DNA of 42,689 nucleotides, taken from positions 1-42,689 of the forward strand of contig JADCGR010000014.1 of the NCBI GenBank assembly GCA_020248905.1. The letters are read 5' to 3'. A model generated the notes under the pieces. It was given only the letters and a program-made list of their open reading frames with translations. It was not told the origin of the DNA and ran no database searches. Shown one piece after another: positions 8,125-16,612 of the stretch (positions within the stretch are counted from its first letter, which is position 1; every line of letters begins with the position of its first letter). This DNA is from Curvibacter sp. Lineage in GTDB: Bacteria > Pseudomonadota > Gammaproteobacteria > Burkholderiales > Burkholderiaceae_C. The translations under genes were made by a program, and so were the position numbers.

Positions 8125-9897
8125 ATGGCGCGCAGTCAGGAACGGGACATGTACGAGTCCGTGTACCGCAGCCTGCGCTGGTCTGTGCCTGCGCGGTTCA
8201 ATATCGCCGAGGTCTGCAGCCGGCGCTGGGCGCAGGCGCCCAATGGCGCCCGGCGGCTTGCGGTGCTGGCCGATGGTGCCGGCGTGCAGCCGCGCGCCCA
8301 CAGTTACGCCGAATTGCAGGAGGACGCCAATCGCCTGTCCAATGCGCTCGCGCAGCTGGGTGTGCAGCCGGGAGACCGCGTGGCCATCGTGTTGCCGCAG
8401 CGCTTCGAGACGGCCGTAGCCCACATCGCCGTGCTGCAGATGGGCGCAGTTGCCATGCCCCTGTCCACCCTGTTCGGGCCCGACGCGCTGGAGTTCCGCC
8501 TCAATGACAGTGCGGCGGCGGTCGCCATCTGCGACGATGCGGCCATCGCGAGCATCCAGTCGGTGCGGGGCCATTGCGAGGCCCTGCATCATGTGATTGG
8601 CGTTGGTCGCAGCGCGAGCGGCGATGCCGGAGGCGGCGCGGCCGCACTGGCCGATCTTGATTACGCCGCCATCACGCGCGCCCAGCCCGCGCGCTACCTG
8701 CCGGTACCAACGGCAGCGGACGATGCGGCCGTTCTGATCTATACCAGTGGTACGACGGGCGATCCCAAGGGGGCTCTGATCCCGCATCGCGCGCTGATCG
8801 GCAACCTCACGGGTTTCATCTGTAGCCAAAACTGGTTCGGGTTTGATCCACAGGTCAGCGGGCCGCTGCCGGACCTGCCGGAGCCCAGGACGCCCAGCGT
8901 ATTCTGGTCCCCGGCCGACTGGTCGTGGACTGGCGGGCTCATGGATGCGCTGCTGCCCAGTCTTTACTTCGGACGCCCCATTGTCGCGTGGAATGGCCGT
9001 TTCAGCGCGCAGACGGCCTTTGAGCTCCTGCATAAATACGAGGTCACGCACACCTTTTTGTTCCCGACCGCGCTCAAGGCCATGATGAAGGCCTATCCCC
9101 AGCCGGGCAAGCTGTTCAAGCTCAAGCTGCAGGCCATCATGAGCGCGGGCGAGGCGGTGGGTGACGCGGTATTCCACTATTGCGAGCAACAGTTGGGCGT
9201 GACGGTCAACGAAATGTTCGGGCAGACCGAGGTGAATTACATCGTCGGTAACTGCGCCCTGTTCTGGCCGCCGAAGGCTGGCAGCATGGGCAAGGGCTAT
9301 CCCGGGCACCGGGTGGCGGTGATCGACGGGGCAGGGCGTGAGTGCCCGGTCGACACCGTGGGCGAGGTGGCCATCCACCGGCGCGACGTGCATGGCGACG
9401 CGGACCCGATTTTCTTTCTGGGCTACTGGAAGAACGATGCCGGCACTCGCGCCAAATACACCGGCGAGTGGTGCCGCACCGGCGACTTGGCCACGCGCGA
9501 CGCCGACGGCTACCTCTGGTACCAGGGCCGCGCAGACGACATGTTCAAGTCCGCGGGCTACCGCATCGGCCCCGGCGAGATCGAGAACTGCCTTGTCAAA
9601 CACCCCGCGGTGGCCAATGCCGCCGTCGTTCCCAAGCCGGATGCCGAGCGCGGCGCGCTGGTCAAGGCCTACGTGGTGCTGACGCCCGAGGCCCGCGCAC
9701 GGCTGGGAGATGGAGCCACGCTCGCAGCCGATCTGCAGCGCCACGTGAAAGGCCAGTTGGCGCCCTATGAGTACCCCAAGGAGATCGAGTTCATCGACGC
9801 CTTGCCCATGACCACCTCTGGCAAGGTGCAGCGCCGCGTGCTGAGGCTGCAGGAAGAGGAGCGCGCGCGCCGCGCCGGCATCCTGCCCGCTGCGTAA
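8125..9897 (+). CDS. AMP-forming acyl-CoA synthetase
   Basis: 590 aa of the ANL adenylate-forming superfamily, activating a carboxylic acid to its CoA thioester via an acyl-adenylate. The P-loop-like IYTSGTTGDPKG is at about 205-216, with GQTE further on. The hinge region has TGDLATRDADGYLWY, and the catalytic lysine lies in TTSGKVQRR near the C-terminus. The C-terminal domain has the usual FKSAGYRIGPGEIE. Its resemblance is to acetyl-CoA-synthetase-like and medium-chain (ACSM) members, so the acid is probably short to medium chain. GGAGA lies six bases before the ATG. The Tas-like reductase follows 30 bases downstream on the same strand. Confidence 0.92.
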   Translation: MARSQERDMYESVYRSLRWSVPARFNIAEVCSRRWAQAPNGARRLAVLADGAGVQPRAHSYAELQEDANRLSNALAQLGVQPGDRVAIVLPQRFETAVAHIAVLQMGAVAMPLSTLFGPDALEFRLNDSAAAVAICDDAAIASIQSVRGHCEALHHVIGVGRSASGDAGGGAAALADLDYAAITRAQPARYLPVPTAADDAAVLIYTSGTTGDPKGALIPHRALIGNLTGFICSQNWFGFDPQVSGPLPDLPEPRTPSVFWSPADWSWTGGLMDALLPSLYFGRPIVAWNGRFSAQTAFELLHKYEVTHTFLFPTALKAMMKAYPQPGKLFKLKLQAIMSAGEAVGDAVFHYCEQQLGVTVNEMFGQTEVNYIVGNCALFWPPKAGSMGKGYPGHRVAVIDGAGRECPVDTVGEVAIHRRDVHGDADPIFFLGYWKNDAGTRAKYTGEWCRTGDLATRDADGYLWYQGRADDMFKSAGYRIGPGEIENCLVKHPAVANAAVVPKPDAERGALVKAYVVLTPEARARLGDGATLAADLQRHVKGQLAPYEYPKEIEFIDALPMTTSGKVQRRVLRLQEEERARRAGILPAA

Positions 9898-9927
9898 ACT
9901 CGCGAGTTCCTGTCTGAAAGAGCTTGC

Positions 9928-10995
9928 ATGAAGAAAGTCCGCCTCGGTCAAAGCGACCTGCACGTCACCCCCATCTGCCTGGGCACCATGACTTTCGGCG
10001 AGCAGGTGGATGAACCCACCGCCCATCGCATCCTGGACCGCGCACTGGAGCGCGGCATCAATTTTCTGGACACCGCCGAGATCTATTCCGTACCCACCAA
10101 GGCCGAGACCTTCAATCTCACCGAGAAGATCATCGGCAACTGGTATGCGAGCCGTCCTGGTGCACGCCAGAAGATGCAGCTGGCCACCAAGGTGGCTGGT
10201 CCCTCGCGGGGCATGGACTGGGTGCGCGGCGGCAGCGCCAACCTGACGGGGGCCGACATCGTCGCGGCCTGCGACGGCAGCCTGCAGCGCCTCAAGACGG
10301 ACGTGATCGACCTCTACCAGATCCACTGGCCGGTCCGCCACGTACCCATGTTCGGCCTGACGTACTTCGATCCGTCCAAGGACGACCGTACGGTTTGCTC
10401 CATCCATGAGCAACTTGAGGCGCTGGGGCAGCTCGTCAAGGCCGGCAAGGTGCGCGCGATCGGCCTGTCCAACGAAACGCCTTATGGTGTGCACGAGTTC
10501 GTCCGTCTGGCCGAACAGCACGGACTGCCGCGTGTGGCCACGACGCAGAACCCCTACTGCCTGGTGAACCGCGTGGTCGACAATGGTCTCGACGAGACCC
10601 TGTACCGGTTGGGTGTCTCCCTGCTGGCCTACTCGCCGCTGGGCTTCGGCCTTCTTACAGGCAAGTACGACGCGAGCGGCTTCACGGGCAAAGAGGCGCC
10701 TGACAGTGGCCGTATCGCCCGCTACGAGAGCGTGCGCAAGCAGCGCTGGGGCCGGTCCGAGGCGCTGGATGCGGCGCGCCGCTACAACGCGCTGGCGCGC
10801 GAACACGGACTCACCCCGACGCGGATGGCGCTGGCCTTCTGCTACACGCGCTGGAGTGTGACGAGCACCATCATCGGGGTGACCTCGGTCGCCCAGCTCG
10901 ACGAGGACGTGGACGCCTGGGGTACGACACTGAACGCCGATCTGCTCATGGCCATCGACGCGATCCGAAAGGACATGCGCGATCCGGCGGTGTGA
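9928..10995 (+). CDS. tas: aldo/keto reductase, Tas-like
   Basis: 355 aa, an NAD(P)H-dependent aldo/keto reductase of the Tas subfamily. It matches E. coli Tas closely in pattern: LGTMTFGEQ near the start, GNWYASR, VAGPSRG and SNETPYGVHEF. The tetrad is visible as Asp48, Tyr53, Lys88 and His133. E. coli Tas was found as a suppressor of tyrosine auxotrophy; the physiological substrate is not known. It sits 30 bases after the acyl-CoA synthetase and is probably in the same transcript. Confidence 0.92.
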   Translation: MKKVRLGQSDLHVTPICLGTMTFGEQVDEPTAHRILDRALERGINFLDTAEIYSVPTKAETFNLTEKIIGNWYASRPGARQKMQLATKVAGPSRGMDWVRGGSANLTGADIVAACDGSLQRLKTDVIDLYQIHWPVRHVPMFGLTYFDPSKDDRTVCSIHEQLEALGQLVKAGKVRAIGLSNETPYGVHEFVRLAEQHGLPRVATTQNPYCLVNRVVDNGLDETLYRLGVSLLAYSPLGFGLLTGKYDASGFTGKEAPDSGRIARYESVRKQRWGRSEALDAARRYNALAREHGLTPTRMALAFCYTRWSVTSTIIGVTSVAQLDEDVDAWGTTLNADLLMAIDAIRKDMRDPAV

Positions 10996-11017
10996 TCAGG
11001 CCGAGGGATTGCGCTGC

Positions 11018-11078
11018 GGCTGAGCCCGTCGAAGCCTGTCTCGCGCGCGGACAAAGTGCTCCTCGACACGCTCAGGGC
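11018..11078. repeat. imperfect inverted repeat (REP-like)
   Basis: Left arm GGCTGAGCCCGTCGAAGCC and right arm CCTCGACACGCTCAGGGC are imperfectly complementary across about 24 bases. I associate the GTCGA…GCTCAG pattern with intergenic repeats common in Burkholderiales. It lies between the convergent tas and aldehyde dehydrogenase genes and may act as a bidirectional terminator. Confidence 0.6.
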
Positions 11079-11087
11079 AATCGACGA

Positions 11088-12524
11088 CTACCTCAGCAGG
11101 AACTTCAGCAGCCAGTCCGTGAAGGCTCCGTAGGGTGGCTTGAGGAGTCTGGCGCTGGACAAGCGTGCCTGCGTGAAGACCGGACGCAGCTTGGAGAAGG
11201 TGAGGAAACCCTCGTGGCCATGGTAATGGCCCATGCCCGAGGCGCCCACGCCCCCGAAAGGCAGGTCTTCCTGTCCGACATGGAACAACGCGTCGTTGAT
11301 GGAAACGCCGCCCGACATCACCCGCGTAAGCAGCTCCTGTTGCACAGACTGGTCGTTCGTGAAGGGGTAGAGTGCCAGGGGGCGCGGCCCGGCGTTGATA
11401 CGCCGGATCACGTCCTCATCGAGGTCCTTGTAGGAGATCACGGGCAGGATGGGGCCAAAGATTTCGCGCTGCATCAGCAGGCAGTCGGCCGGGGCGTCCA
11501 GCACGAGATGGGGAGCGATCTTGCGCAGCTTGGCGTCGAACGGTTTGCCCGGAATCAGCGGGATCACCCGGGCGCCGCGCTGCTTGGCTTCGTCCAGGGC
11601 ATGCAGCAGCCGGGCGTAGGCAATCTCGTCGATGATGGCGGTGTAGTCCGGCGTGTCCAGTTTGGGATAGCGTCTGGGAAGGATCTCCTGCGCCGCCTTC
11701 ACGAAATCCTTCACGCGGCGCTGCGGCACATAAACGTGGTCCACCGTGGTGCAGATTTGGCCGGCATTGAGGTACTTCACGTAAAGCAGGCGCTCGGCGG
11801 CCGTGCGCAAGGGGAAATCCTCACAGACGATGGCGGGCGACTTGCCGCCCAGCTCCAGCGTGACCGGGCAGAGGTTGGCTGCGGCGGCGGCCATCACGGC
11901 CTTGCCTGTCTGGCCTGAGCCGGTGAATAGCAGGTGGTCAAACGGCAACTTTGAAAACTCCACGCCCACGCCGCCGGTCTCGTCGAAGAACTGCACTTTG
12001 TCTTCGGGGAAATACGGTGGCAGTTCCCTGATTAGCAGCCGCGCGAGGTGACGCGAGTTCTCACTCATCTTGACCATGGCACGGTTGCCCGCCGCGAAGA
12101 TGGCCACCAGTGGTACCAGGCTGAGATTGAGCGGAAAGTTCCACGGCACGATCACGCCCACCACGCCCAGGGGCTGGGGAATCACGCGGTTGCTGGCCAG
12201 CCCGAAAGCCAGGCGATCGACGCTACGCCGTTGCGGTTTCATCCAGCGCTTGAGGTGCTTGAGCGTGTGATGGATGCTCTTGAGCACGGGCATGACCTCG
12301 GTGAGCAGGGTTTCATGGCGGGAGCGGTTGCCGTAGTCTGCGCTGATGGCCTCGCAGATCGCACCCTGGTGCTCACGAACAAACCGCTCCAGCTTACGCA
12401 GATCAGCGCAGCGTGCTTCGTAGCTGGGGACCGGATGCGCGAGATAGGCAGAGCGCTGCTTCTTGAGCACGGCCTGCAGCGGGGCTCGGATCAGGGCCCC
12501 GGCGGGATCGGTGACGGCATTCAT
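11088..12524 (-). CDS. coniferyl-aldehyde-dehydrogenase-type aldehyde dehydrogenase
   Basis: 478 aa, an NAD(P)-dependent aldehyde dehydrogenase. Seen: PWNFPLNLS at 127-135, the cofactor loop GSGQTG at 202-207, the general-base Glu224 in ELGGKSP, and the nucleophile Cys258 in NAGQICTT. The short form, with a hydrophobic C-terminus (FTDWLLKFLLR), resembles coniferyl aldehyde dehydrogenases and microsomal fatty-aldehyde dehydrogenases. An aromatic or long-chain aldehyde is likely, but the substrate is not fixed by sequence. It is convergent with tas and is preceded by a long palindrome. Confidence 0.92.
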   Translation of the reverse strand: MNAVTDPAGALIRAPLQAVLKKQRSAYLAHPVPSYEARCADLRKLERFVREHQGAICEAISADYGNRSRHETLLTEVMPVLKSIHHTLKHLKRWMKPQRRSVDRLAFGLASNRVIPQPLGVVGVIVPWNFPLNLSLVPLVAIFAAGNRAMVKMSENSRHLARLLIRELPPYFPEDKVQFFDETGGVGVEFSKLPFDHLLFTGSGQTGKAVMAAAAANLCPVTLELGGKSPAIVCEDFPLRTAAERLLYVKYLNAGQICTTVDHVYVPQRRVKDFVKAAQEILPRRYPKLDTPDYTAIIDEIAYARLLHALDEAKQRGARVIPLIPGKPFDAKLRKIAPHLVLDAPADCLLMQREIFGPILPVISYKDLDEDVIRRINAGPRPLALYPFTNDQSVQQELLTRVMSGGVSINDALFHVGQEDLPFGGVGASGMGHYHGHEGFLTFSKLRPVFTQARLSSARLLKPPYGAFTDWLLKFLLR

Positions 12525-12545
12525 GATGTCATTTCCCTGTGGTTC

Positions 12546-12595
12546 AGGGCCTGTTCATACCATTTTCTTTCAAGAAAACAATTTGAACAGGCCCT
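12546..12595. repeat. dispersed palindrome, copy 1
   Basis: AGGGCCTGTTCA…TGAACAGGCCCT gives 12-bp perfect outer arms, with an inner TTTTCTT/AAGAAAA pair. Read on the minus strand it aligns without shifts, apart from a four-base loop difference, with a second copy at 23821-23874. It overlaps the stop codon of the YitT gene, so it probably also ends that transcript. Confidence 0.85.
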
Positions 12596-13208
12596 AGTTG
12601 GCAATATAGCGTCCGGCGCGGTGGTTGGTGGCCAGGGTCAGGTTCAGCACCAGCGCCCCGGCAACCGACAGCGCCACCTGCACCAGCGGCGCGGTGGCCA
12701 GGGCCGCAAGCAGGATCAGCCCGTCCACCGCCATCTGCACATGACCCGCGCGCCAGCCCCGCGTCTGCTGAAGCCAGAAAGCCAGGATACCCACACCGCC
12801 CAGACTCGCCCGGTGCCGGAACAGGATGAGAAAGCCCACGCCCAGCAGCACACCGCCCACGAGGGCGGCATAAAGCGGTTGTACCTGCTCAAAGACGATC
12901 AGGTGGGGCATGAGCTCGGTCAAGAGCGACAGCAGCGCGACTGCAATCATGGTCTTGATAAGGAAGGCCCGGTCGAGCCGGCGCCAGGCCAGCGCATAGA
13001 AGGGCAGGTTGAGTATGAAAAACACCGGCCCGAAACTCCAGCCCAGGCCATAGTGCAGAAGGAACGCAGCGCCTGCGGTGCCACCGCTGAGCAGTTCGGT
13101 GTGCTGGAAAAGCGCCACGGCCAGGGCAATCAGCGCCGTGCCGGACAGCAGCGCCAGCGCGTCCTCGGCATGGCTGTGGCGCAGCGGGCTGGTATCTTGC
13201 GTGTCCAT
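12594..13208 (-). CDS. YitT-family membrane protein
   Basis: About 204 aa with five to six hydrophobic segments. Recognisable YitT-family pattern: HTELLSGGTAGAAFLLHY, then PVFFILNLPFYALAWRR, then FRHRASLGGVGILAFWLQ. Inner-membrane protein of unknown function; some relatives are discussed as transporters. I start it at the ATG at 13208 because that is where family similarity begins. The open frame extends upstream but overlaps the divergent YbaK-like gene. No clear ribosome site is visible. Confidence 0.85.
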   Translation of the reverse strand: MDTQDTSPLRHSHAEDALALLSGTALIALAVALFQHTELLSGGTAGAAFLLHYGLGWSFGPVFFILNLPFYALAWRRLDRAFLIKTMIAVALLSLLTELMPHLIVFEQVQPLYAALVGGVLLGVGFLILFRHRASLGGVGILAFWLQQTRGWRAGHVQMAVDGLILLAALATAPLVQVALSVAGALVLNLTLATNHRAGRYIAN

Positions 13209-13259
13209 GGGCAGGGATTGTGGCAGCCCGCCTGTGGTGCCCTGGTGGAAAATTCGCGC

Positions 13260-13751
13260 ATGGCCAAGAAAGAACATGTCTCCGAGACCCCGGCCACCCA
13301 GCTGCTCAAGGCGCACCGGGTAGCCTACACCGAGCACCCTTACGAATACCTGGAGCACGGCGGGGCACAGCACAGCGCCCGCTTGCTGGGCTGGGACGCC
13401 TACGCCGTGGTCAAGACGCTCGTCATGCAGGACCAGGACGCCAAGCCGCTGGTGGTCCTGATGCACGCAAACCGCAAGGTCTCGACCAAGAACCTCGCGC
13501 GGCAGATTGGCGCCAAGTCGGTCGAGCGGTGCAGGCCCGAGGTGGCCAACCGGCACAGCGGCTATCTGGTGGGGGGCACCTCGCCCTTCGGCACGCGCCG
13601 CGACATGCCGGTGTTCATCGAACAGACCATCCTTGCCTTGCCGCGCATCCTGATCAACGGCGGGCGGCGCGGCTACCTTGTGGGCATTGAGCCCCAGGTC
13701 TGCGTGCAGTTGCTGGGCGCCAGGCCCGTGCAGTGCGCGCTGGCAGAATAG
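13260..13751 (+). CDS. YbaK/EbsC-type aminoacyl-tRNA deacylase
   Basis: 163 aa, cytosolic. The YbaK domain hydrolyses mischarged tRNA, typically Cys-tRNA(Pro), as a trans-editing factor. Seen: [14 protein letters not shown] at the start, VVKTLVMQD, the conserved lysine-containing [11 protein letters not shown], and [17 protein letters not shown] near the end. The ATG follows GGAAAA. It is divergent from the YitT gene with 51 bases between the starts, and plsY follows 25 bases after the stop. Confidence 0.92.
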   Translation: MAKKEHVSETPATQLLKAHRVAYTEHPYEYLEHGGAQHSARLLGWDAYAVVKTLVMQDQDAKPLVVLMHANRKVSTKNLARQIGAKSVERCRPEVANRHSGYLVGGTSPFGTRRDMPVFIEQTILALPRILINGGRRGYLVGIEPQVCVQLLGARPVQCALAE

Positions 13752-13776
13752 CGTCCGACTCCTCTCCGAAACCCAC

Positions 13777-14406
13777 ATGGAACCCTACTACCCCGCACTT
13801 GCCACCGTCGCCGCCTACCTGCTGGGCTCGTTATCGTTCGCTGTTATCGTCAGTCGCGTCATGGGCCTGAACGATCCACGGACCTACGGCAGCAAGAACC
13901 CCGGCGCCACCAATGTGCTGCGCTCCGGCTCAAAGGAGGCCGCCGTGGTGACCCTGCTGCTGGATGGTGCCAAGGGCTGGCTTCCCGTGGCTCTGGTGCA
14001 GTGGTACGGCAAGCCATACGGCCTGGAGGACGGTACGGTCGCGCTTGTGGCCATGGGAGCCTTCCTGGGGCACCTCTACCCCGTTTTCTTCCGCTTTGAA
14101 GGTGGCAAGGGCGTTGCGACTGCGGCCGGTGTGCTGCTGGGCATCCACTGGGGCCTGGGCCTGGCCACGCTGCTCACGTGGATCCTGATCGCAGTCTTTT
14201 TCCGCTACTCCTCGCTCGCAGCCCTCGTGGCCGCGGTGTTTGCGCCCGTCTATTACATCTTTGGCGACGGCCTGGCCTGGTATCTGGATGGCGCCGTGCT
14301 GTTTGCCATCGGCCTCATGTCGCTGTTGCTGATCTATCGCCACGCCGAGAACATCGGTCGGCTGGCGCGAGGCACGGAAACTCGGCTGGGCCAGAAGAAA
14401 GCCTGA
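13777..14406 (+). CDS. plsY: acyl-phosphate:glycerol-3-phosphate acyltransferase
   Basis: 209 aa, integral inner-membrane enzyme that acylates glycerol-3-phosphate from acyl-phosphate in phospholipid synthesis. The three conserved PlsY motifs are visible: [11 protein letters not shown] near the N-terminus, [12 protein letters not shown], and [19 protein letters not shown]. Several hydrophobic segments are present. It is convergent with the HD-GYP-like gene with nine bases between the stops. Confidence 0.95.
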   Translation: MEPYYPALATVAAYLLGSLSFAVIVSRVMGLNDPRTYGSKNPGATNVLRSGSKEAAVVTLLLDGAKGWLPVALVQWYGKPYGLEDGTVALVAMGAFLGHLYPVFFRFEGGKGVATAAGVLLGIHWGLGLATLLTWILIAVFFRYSSLAALVAAVFAPVYYIFGDGLAWYLDGAVLFAIGLMSLLLIYRHAENIGRLARGTETRLGQKKA

Positions 14407-14415
14407 GCCGGCTGC

Positions 14416-15378
14416 TCAGGCCGTCTGGGCGGCATGGGCGCCCAGTTGCAGAATCAGGTGGTGGTTCAGGCGCAGGCGCACCAGCGCTGAGGCCAGCGAC
14501 GCCCGGATGGCGGGGCGTCCGTTCATCGTGCGGTGCAGGCGCGGCTGGGGCAGCACCTGCCCGTCGGGGCCCGTGACCACCGCCACGTGCGGCTGGTTGG
14601 TCCGTGCGCTTCGGCGCATGACGATGGCCAGGGTGTTGTCCTCCAGCCGGACGTAGGTGCCCGGTGGGTAAAGCCCCACGGCGCGCACCAGGGCTTGGCC
14701 CACCTCGTCGTTGTAGGCGTTCGCGCCCGTCATGATCGTGCCCACGGACTCGGTGGCGGTGCGACCTTCCCGCGACTTGCGTGGTGAGATCATGGCGGCA
14801 TAGCGATCCACCACGTGCAGGATGCGCACCAGGCGTTTGAGTGGCGGCAGCAAGGCCAGCTGGATCTTCTCGGTGTACTCCTCGTGGTGCGAGGACACGA
14901 CCTCAATCCAGAGCGGGTCGCTGACGCCCAGGCTGTCGGCCAGCATCAGGCCGCCTTTGGACGCATGCTGCCGGATCCCCTCCAGCTGGGCCTGGGACAG
15001 CTTCTCGGTCTGCAGGGCAAGCTGGTCCTGCAATTCGGTCATGGCGATATTCATGGTCAGCGCCGCGTGCACCAGGCTGTCGCGCTCCCGCACAGGCAGC
15101 TTGAGCTCGGCCGCCAGCAGATGGCACAGCGAAGCACACACGAGGCTGTGAGAGGCGCTGTAGCCCACGGAGGAATTGGACGCCAGCTGAAAGAGCAGGT
15201 ACAGGCCGACGTTGGTATCTCGCTTGAGCAGCGCCTGCATCCAGCGGTCGTACTGCCAGACCCGCTGCTCGAACTCCTGCACGCTCAGGGAATTGCCCAG
15301 TAGGATCCCCAGGCCGGACTCCAGATCCGACCACAGACCCAGCAGATCCTCGTACTCGTTTTCGTCTTGAACACTCAC
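14416..15378 (-). CDS. degenerate HD-GYP-type protein
   Basis: About 320 aa from a GTG start at 15378. An N-terminal helical region is followed by an HD-GYP-like fold: YSASHSLVCASLCHLLA (His77), RQHASKGGLMLADSLG (His138), SSHHEEYTE (His164, His165, Glu166) and LHVVDRYAAMISPRKSR. At the position of the catalytic HD dyad (normally HDIGK) it reads MNIAM (Met109-Asn110). The metal site is therefore incomplete, and phosphodiesterase activity on c-di-GMP is doubtful. A role as a binding or signalling protein is more likely. The start is chosen because upstream sequence is unlike the family and overlaps the next gene; the ribosome site is weak. Confidence 0.75.
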   Translation of the reverse strand: MSVQDENEYEDLLGLWSDLESGLGILLGNSLSVQEFEQRVWQYDRWMQALLKRDTNVGLYLLFQLASNSSVGYSASHSLVCASLCHLLAAELKLPVRERDSLVHAALTMNIAMTELQDQLALQTEKLSQAQLEGIRQHASKGGLMLADSLGVSDPLWIEVVSSHHEEYTEKIQLALLPPLKRLVRILHVVDRYAAMISPRKSREGRTATESVGTIMTGANAYNDEVGQALVRAVGLYPPGTYVRLEDNTLAIVMRRSARTNQPHVAVVTGPDGQVLPQPRLHRTMNGRPAIRASLASALVRLRLNHHLILQLGAHAAQTA

Positions 15379-15410
15379 GATGCCATATGTTCTTTTCCGG
15401 CCAGCATCTT

Positions 15411-16076
15411 TTAGTAGCGATGCTCCAGCACCAGTTGTTCGTTGGTGCGCGTCATCTGGAAACGGGTCAGGTAGCTGTTGCCCAGCAAAACGTAGGGCAT
15501 GGGGGCTGGCGTCACCAGCGCTTCGACGTCGTAGACGTCCACGCTGCCCAGTCGCACGGTGGCAAGCCGGGTGCGCCATCCCGTGGTGACGCCATTGGCG
15601 GTGCTCACCTGCACGGTCTCACCCGACTTATAGGGCAGGCCGATGGCGTCGGCATCTCTCACGCTCATCGACACCACCGACGCGCCCGTGTCGACGAGGA
15701 AGTTCACGGTCTTGCCGTTGATCTGCCCGAGGGTGCGGAAGTGCCCGTTGCTGCCTGCCTGCAGCACGATGCGGCGCTTGTCAGCCGTTGCGGGCGCCGC
15801 CGGCACAGCCTGCACGGGGCCATCTCCCAGGCGCAGGTTCTGGCGTACACCGCTTATTTCAACCACCGCCTGGCCGTCTTCGATGGCGACCAGCCTGATG
15901 CCCTGGTGCGTCTGGCCCACGGCCAGGCTGCGTGGCGGACCGCCATCGACCACGAGCAGCGCCTTGCTGCCCAGGATGCCTGAGAGCACCACGCTTTGCG
16001 CGTTAATGGCCGGGGCAGCCAGAAGGCCGGCGCAGAGCAGCGCTGTGGCCAGGGCCTGGGGGGCTGTGCAGTGCAT
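15411..16076 (-). CDS. retropepsin-like aspartic protease, secreted
   Basis: 221 aa with a cleavable-looking signal peptide (hydrophobic stretch ending APAINA-Q near residue 26), so periplasmic or secreted. The C-terminal half is a clan AA retropepsin-like domain with the single active-site motif LVDTGAS (Asp129), as in the TIGR02281-type family; these work as dimers. The N-terminal half is a small beta-rich region of unknown role. It precedes the HD-GYP-like gene by about 30 bases and follows yajQ by 10, so the three are probably co-transcribed. Confidence 0.88.
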   Translation of the reverse strand: MHCTAPQALATALLCAGLLAAPAINAQSVVLSGILGSKALLVVDGGPPRSLAVGQTHQGIRLVAIEDGQAVVEISGVRQNLRLGDGPVQAVPAAPATADKRRIVLQAGSNGHFRTLGQINGKTVNFLVDTGASVVSMSVRDADAIGLPYKSGETVQVSTANGVTTGWRTRLATVRLGSVDVYDVEALVTPAPMPYVLLGNSYLTRFQMTRTNEQLVLEHRY

Positions 16077-16086
16077 GGCGCGCGGC

Positions 16087-16572
16087 TCAGTCGCGGAAGT
16101 TGTTGAAGCTCAGGGGCACGTCGGCCACTTCCTTGCGCAGCAGTCCCATCACGGCCTGCAGGTCGTCACGCTTGGCGCCAGTGACCCGTACCTTTTCTTC
16201 CTGGATGGCGGACTGCACCTTGAGCTTGCTGTCCTTGAGCAGGCGCTGGATCTTCTTGGCCAGCTCGGACTCGATGCCGTTGCGCACCTTGACCAGCTTC
16301 TTGACCTTGTCGCCCCCGATCTTCTGCAGCTCGCCAATGTCTAGGAAGCGCACGTCCACGGCCTGCTTGGCCAGCTTGCCACGCAGTACGTCCAGGATCT
16401 GCTCCAGCTGGAACTCAGCGTCGCCAATGAGGGTGATCTCCTTGTCCTTGATCTCGACGCTGGCCGACGTTCCCTTGAAGTCGAAGCGCGTGGCAATCTC
16501 CTTGGCGGCGTTGTCCACGCCGTTCCTCACCTTGACCATATCGGCCTCGCAGACGGTATCGAACGATGGCAT
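16087..16572 (-). CDS. yajQ: YajQ-family nucleotide-binding protein
   Basis: 161 aa, full length for the family. It opens with [20 protein letters not shown], and [13 protein letters not shown] follows. It has two ferredoxin-like halves, and the C-terminus reads [11 protein letters not shown] as is typical. Family members bind c-di-GMP in some proteobacteria and modulate transcription. It is divergent from murB, with a short shared promoter region. Confidence 0.96.
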   Translation of the reverse strand: MPSFDTVCEADMVKVRNGVDNAAKEIATRFDFKGTSASVEIKDKEITLIGDAEFQLEQILDVLRGKLAKQAVDVRFLDIGELQKIGGDKVKKLVKVRNGIESELAKKIQRLLKDSKLKVQSAIQEEKVRVTGAKRDDLQAVMGLLRKEVADVPLSFNNFRD

Positions 16573-16612
16573 GTTGCTTTAGGGTGTGGGATGTGATGCC
16601 AAAATCATGCCA

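Noticed and set aside
8098-10806. 902-codon open frame on the minus strand
   Set aside because: It lies opposite the acyl-CoA synthetase and tas genes, which have clear family motifs; its composition is typical of a shadow frame in high-G+C DNA.
12048-13259. Long upstream extension of the YbaK-like gene
   Set aside because: Only the last 163 residues match the family; the extension is antisense to the aldehyde dehydrogenase and YitT genes.
13209-13778. N-terminal extension of the YitT gene
   Set aside because: Antisense to the YbaK-like gene and lacking membrane segments or family resemblance.
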